Part shown: piece by piece, positions 9,769 to 12,112 of the stretch
How positions within the stretch are numbered: the stretch's first letter is position 1
Layout: each line of letters opens with the position of its first letter
NCBI GenBank assembly: GCA_001953115.1
Contig: LSSL01000991.1
Coordinates: 7,073-19,184, forward strand
DNA: 12,112 bases
DNA from: Smittium mucronatum
Lineage: Eukaryota > Kickxellomycota > Harpellomycetes > Harpellales > Legeriomycetaceae
Reading direction: 5' to 3'
Program-made: the position numbers and the translations under genes
Notes under the pieces: generated by a model
Seen by the model: the letters and a program-made list of their open reading frames with translations, nothing else
What the model was told of the DNA's origin: nothing
The model's database searches: none

Positions 9769-10110
9769 GAACACAGATTCGTAGGTAGAGGAAATTTAAT
9801 TTTTTAAATCTTACATCGAGACTTAAAGTATGTTTTTCAGTTCTCGAAGATCGAAAAAAATGCACAAATTTCATAATTTATAATTATTTTGTCTTTTTAT
9901 ATGGGATTTATGACGTTTTTATAAATAATTTATGAAGAGATGGAGGATAAAACACGTAAAGCCTAATAAGAATATTAGGGTCTTTAAGAATTTTTGTTAG
10001 TTTTAACATAGGTTATGTGACATTCCTAGAATTTCCCGAGATACGAATATAAAACCAAATTAGCCACAAAAAGCTTAAATAAACATCCGAAATTTATGGG
10101 GCCTGTGACT
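9769..10110 (+). pseudogene. Possible decayed protein kinase fragment (HRDLK catalytic loop)
   Basis: In one plus-strand frame, 9808-9828 reads ILHRDLK, the catalytic-loop signature of eukaryotic protein kinases. The next 15 codons (YVFQFSKIEKNAQIS) are followed by a stop (TAA, 9874-9876) and F, where the family has DFG: HRDLK-x15-DFG is the usual spacing, and NAQIS has the hydrophobic pattern of the strand before DFG. Upstream in the same frame lies FVGRGNLIF (9778-9804), vaguely like a glycine loop but far too close, which would need a large deletion. Farther downstream, in another frame, PE (10035-10040) and SEIYG (10086-10100) could be remnants of the APE and DxWSxG motifs, but spacing and frame are off. 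Stops at 9766 and 9805 and the missing Asp and Gly of DFG make it non-functional. The patch is GC-richer than its surroundings. A chance five-residue match remains possible. Confidence 0.25.
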
Positions 10111-10206
10111 GTATAAGATTTTTTTTCCCTTTCCGATTGTTATTTTTTCATTTTTTTTAATAATTTAGACAATCAATTAGAATATATATTTTCGAATTTT
10201 TTATTG

Positions 10207-10229
10207 GAAAATAGATATTATCTATTTTC
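10207..10229. repeat. Perfect 11-bp-arm palindrome with one central base
   Basis: GAAAATAGATA (10207-10217) and TATCTATTTTC (10219-10229) are exact reverse complements around a single T. TATTTTCGA occurs both here (10224-10232) and at 10189-10197, a partial direct duplication. A palindrome this long is only mildly unexpected in AT-rich DNA. Confidence 0.45.
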
Positions 10230-10533
10230 GAGGTTGATAAAGACTAAGATTTTCTATTTAACAGCCTTTTTTGTAATAATTTTTTTATTTTATGCATCAA
10301 TTAGTGATATTAATTAAATATTATTATGATTTAAAACTAATTATAACTTTTATTGGTTGCATTAAAATTGAATTTTAATAAAGAAATCCATTTTGATAAG
10401 ATAAATTCGACTATAAAAAGTCATAACTTGCTTTAAATTGCATCTTTTAATATAAAAAAGGATTAAAAGAACACATGTGGAAAAAATTTCGCATAAAAAC
10501 TAAACAAAATAATAATATAAAAAATATTAAAGA

Positions 10534-10553
10534 ATTAAGCTTTATTAAGCTTT
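10534..10553 (+). repeat. Tandem duplication of a 10-bp unit
   Basis: ATTAAGCTTT is present twice head to tail (10534-10543 and 10544-10553). It lies just upstream of the open segment beginning at 10568. It looks like a replication-slippage duplication. Confidence 0.6.
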
Positions 10554-10567
10554 AGTAATGATGGTAA

Positions 10568-10939
10568 TATACTCAAATTAATCATCAAAAATTAGAAGCT
10601 AAAATATATCAAGGGGATCTAAAATTAATTAGTTCATCGAGATATGAAACTATCTGGAAAATATTATCTGATTGGGCTCGAGATACTACAAAAGCTATAT
10701 TTAGATTATATAATAAAATATTAACTAAATTCGAGAATATTAAATTTATTTTAAAAAAATCAGCATATAGTACCAATTAAATCCGAAAAAAAACTTTGGA
10801 TAATTGATTATGGTCTTATAATATGAGTAATACCCAAGTGGAGAATATAAAAAAAATTTACAATTTATATCATTTCTGCCAATTCAACAGGGATTTTCAC
10901 TCAAGACTAAACCCCCAAGCCAAATTTAAGATATATTAA
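10568..10939 (+). pseudogene. Decayed coding sequence of unknown family
   Basis: One plus-strand frame holds 70 codons open (10568-10777), then 8 (10781-10804) and 43 (10808-10936). They are separated only by TAA (10778-10780) and TGA (10805-10807) and end in TAA (10937-10939): 121 sense codons with two internal stops. Local G+C is high for the window (about 30% in 10621-10680 and 38% in 10861-10920). The translation is rich in residues that AT-rich noise rarely gives, for example SSSRYETIWKILSDWARDTT and later FCQFNRDFHSRLNPQAKF. There is no ATG at the start; the first in-frame ATG is at 10823. Upstream, three stops in four codons (10553-10561) mark an abrupt edge. I could not assign a family. 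A retrotransposon gag or polymerase relic was considered, but no catalytic motif was found. Confidence 0.3.
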
Positions 10940-12112
10940 AGTTTTTCGTATGTATTTTTTAGATAAAAGCGAGGATATTAAAAGTAAAAAATTTTATAAA
11001 TTTTTCTAACAAAGAATTTTTGGTTTTTTTTAGGGAATAAATTGGAGAAATATTGCGAGTATTTTTTCAAGTTAAACTAAATTAATAAAATATTTGAACA
11101 GACCAAAAGCATATTATATTATTTTTAAGATAGATTAAACAAAGATATTTATGAAAAAATTGGATGGATTATTTGTCTCGATATAATTTACTGTATTTTT
11201 AATGTATTTTAGAAAAACAATTTTTAAATTTTTAAAAAAATTCAAAATATCTGATATTTAAGATTTAATCAATGTAAAATTTTGGTAGGCTATTAAATTA
11301 TTGATAATTGGTTATTAGCCTTAATTATATAATACGGATAAATATCTCTTCATCTAAAGTAACTAATTTAAAATATTAATAATCGATAATATATTTCTTA
11401 GGTGGGAATTAATGGATATTTAAGGCAAAAATTATTAATAGAATGCATATATTGTGTTCATAAACATAAATAAATAAAAGAATACTAATTTGGATCTAAA
11501 AAAATGTGATCTTGTAATGATAAATCAATTGATATAATAAAAAAAAGATCAAATGTGATGAATTCTTTTTATGGAAATAATTCACACCAAAATTAAATTT
11601 AAAATAATGCGATAACTTTTATAGAAGATTTAAAAAGCATTGAAAGAAAAAATCTGGAACGGATATTTTATTTTTAATGTCCATTACAGTAAGAAAAAAT
11701 CATCCCAAAATACGAATGAAAAAATGAAAAAAATTATATGATATATAGAATAAAATAAAATAAAACTACCGAAGGAGGGCAAAAATATGAGTGTTAAAAA
11801 ATTAAAATGTAATTTTTTTTTAAATTATAAAGTAGCAGTTTAACTTGGTATTTTTGACCGAAATTTTCAAAAAATAATCGCAAAGGAAGGAAAATAACGA
11901 GAATATCATTAATTATAATGAGAAATTTTCTTTAAGTTAAGTTTTTAGAAAATTTCCAGGCCTATTTGCAAGGATGGTGGTAAAGCGTGGCATTAATTTT
12001 TTTGTTTTGAAAAAAAATAAACTTTTAAAAAGAGCTACAGTATTTTAAATATATTCATTATTAAGAACAAAAAATATTTTATAGGATTATTATCTGTAAA
12101 TATACGGGCATG
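10940..12112. other. AT-rich stretch without recognisable genes
   Basis: Short protein-like runs appear in several frames, such as around 11138-11211, but none is longer than a few tens of codons and none carries a motif I can defend. A purine-rich spot (GAAGGAGGGC, 11771-11780) precedes an ATG at 11788, but the frame it opens closes after a few codons, so it is not a start signal. I found no RNA gene, repeat or mobile element. Confidence 0.55.

Noticed and set aside
11120..11345. A reading with YEKIGWIICLDIIYCI (codons 11150-11197) and a later Asp (11337-11339) that recalls the start and second Asp of a retroviral-type integrase core.
   Set aside because: The two Asp codons are in different frames, there is no zinc-binding His/Cys region upstream and no downstream Glu motif; many stops intervene. 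The resemblance is at the level of chance.
1..12112. tRNA, rRNA, CRISPR arrays, riboswitches, bacterial promoters and ribosome-binding sites.
   Set aside because: No T-arm-like GTTCRANTC with paired arms, no regularly spaced repeats and no gene starts to attach such signals to were seen by eye; AT-rich -10-like boxes are everywhere and carry no information here.

Overview
This window is about 12.1 kb of very AT-rich DNA, roughly one fifth G+C by eye. It contains no intact gene that I can support. The longest open frame is about 89 codons on the minus strand and has no ATG near its beginning. With TAA, TAG and TGA making up roughly one codon in ten at this composition, a few open stretches of 60-90 codons are expected by chance across six frames. 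The lack of bacterial-style gene packing, the long homopolymer runs, the scattered hairpins and one clear non-autonomous transposable element suggest nuclear intergenic DNA of an AT-rich eukaryote. A microsporidian with expanded intergenic DNA, an insect or an AT-rich protist would all fit, and nothing here lets me choose between them. I saw no tRNA, rRNA, CRISPR array or plausible origin.

Regions. (1) 1-1940: gene-free, with several small perfect or near-perfect hairpins (252-279, 971-990, 1052-1092). (2) 1941-2813: the best-supported feature, an 873-bp element with 140-bp terminal inverted repeats that match at 122 of 140 positions. Each arm carries copies of the short motif CATCACCAAAA, and there is no coding capacity inside, so it is a MITE or foldback-like element. 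(3) 2866-2965: a 16-bp direct repeat whose second copy is joined to a run of nine C. (4) 2966-9660: mostly featureless AT-rich DNA with a G5-A-G5 tract (3988-3998), a cluster of same-frame open segments at 5129-5404, a 58-codon ATG-started ORF at 6603-6779, the no-ATG minus-strand frame at 7618-7887, and small repeats. (5) 9660-10110: a locally GC-richer patch containing a broken reading frame with the peptide ILHRDLK followed 15 residues later by a stop and F. This is the spacing of the protein-kinase catalytic loop to the DFG motif, so it may be a decayed kinase gene. (6) 10568-10939: a second GC-richer patch with 121 sense codons in one frame and two internal stops, a probable relic of an unidentified coding sequence. 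(7) 10940-12112: AT-rich DNA with nothing recognisable.

No set of genes works together here. The most defensible reading is a gene desert that has collected one transposon-like insertion and a few decayed coding remnants. I found no evidence of a complete novel system.
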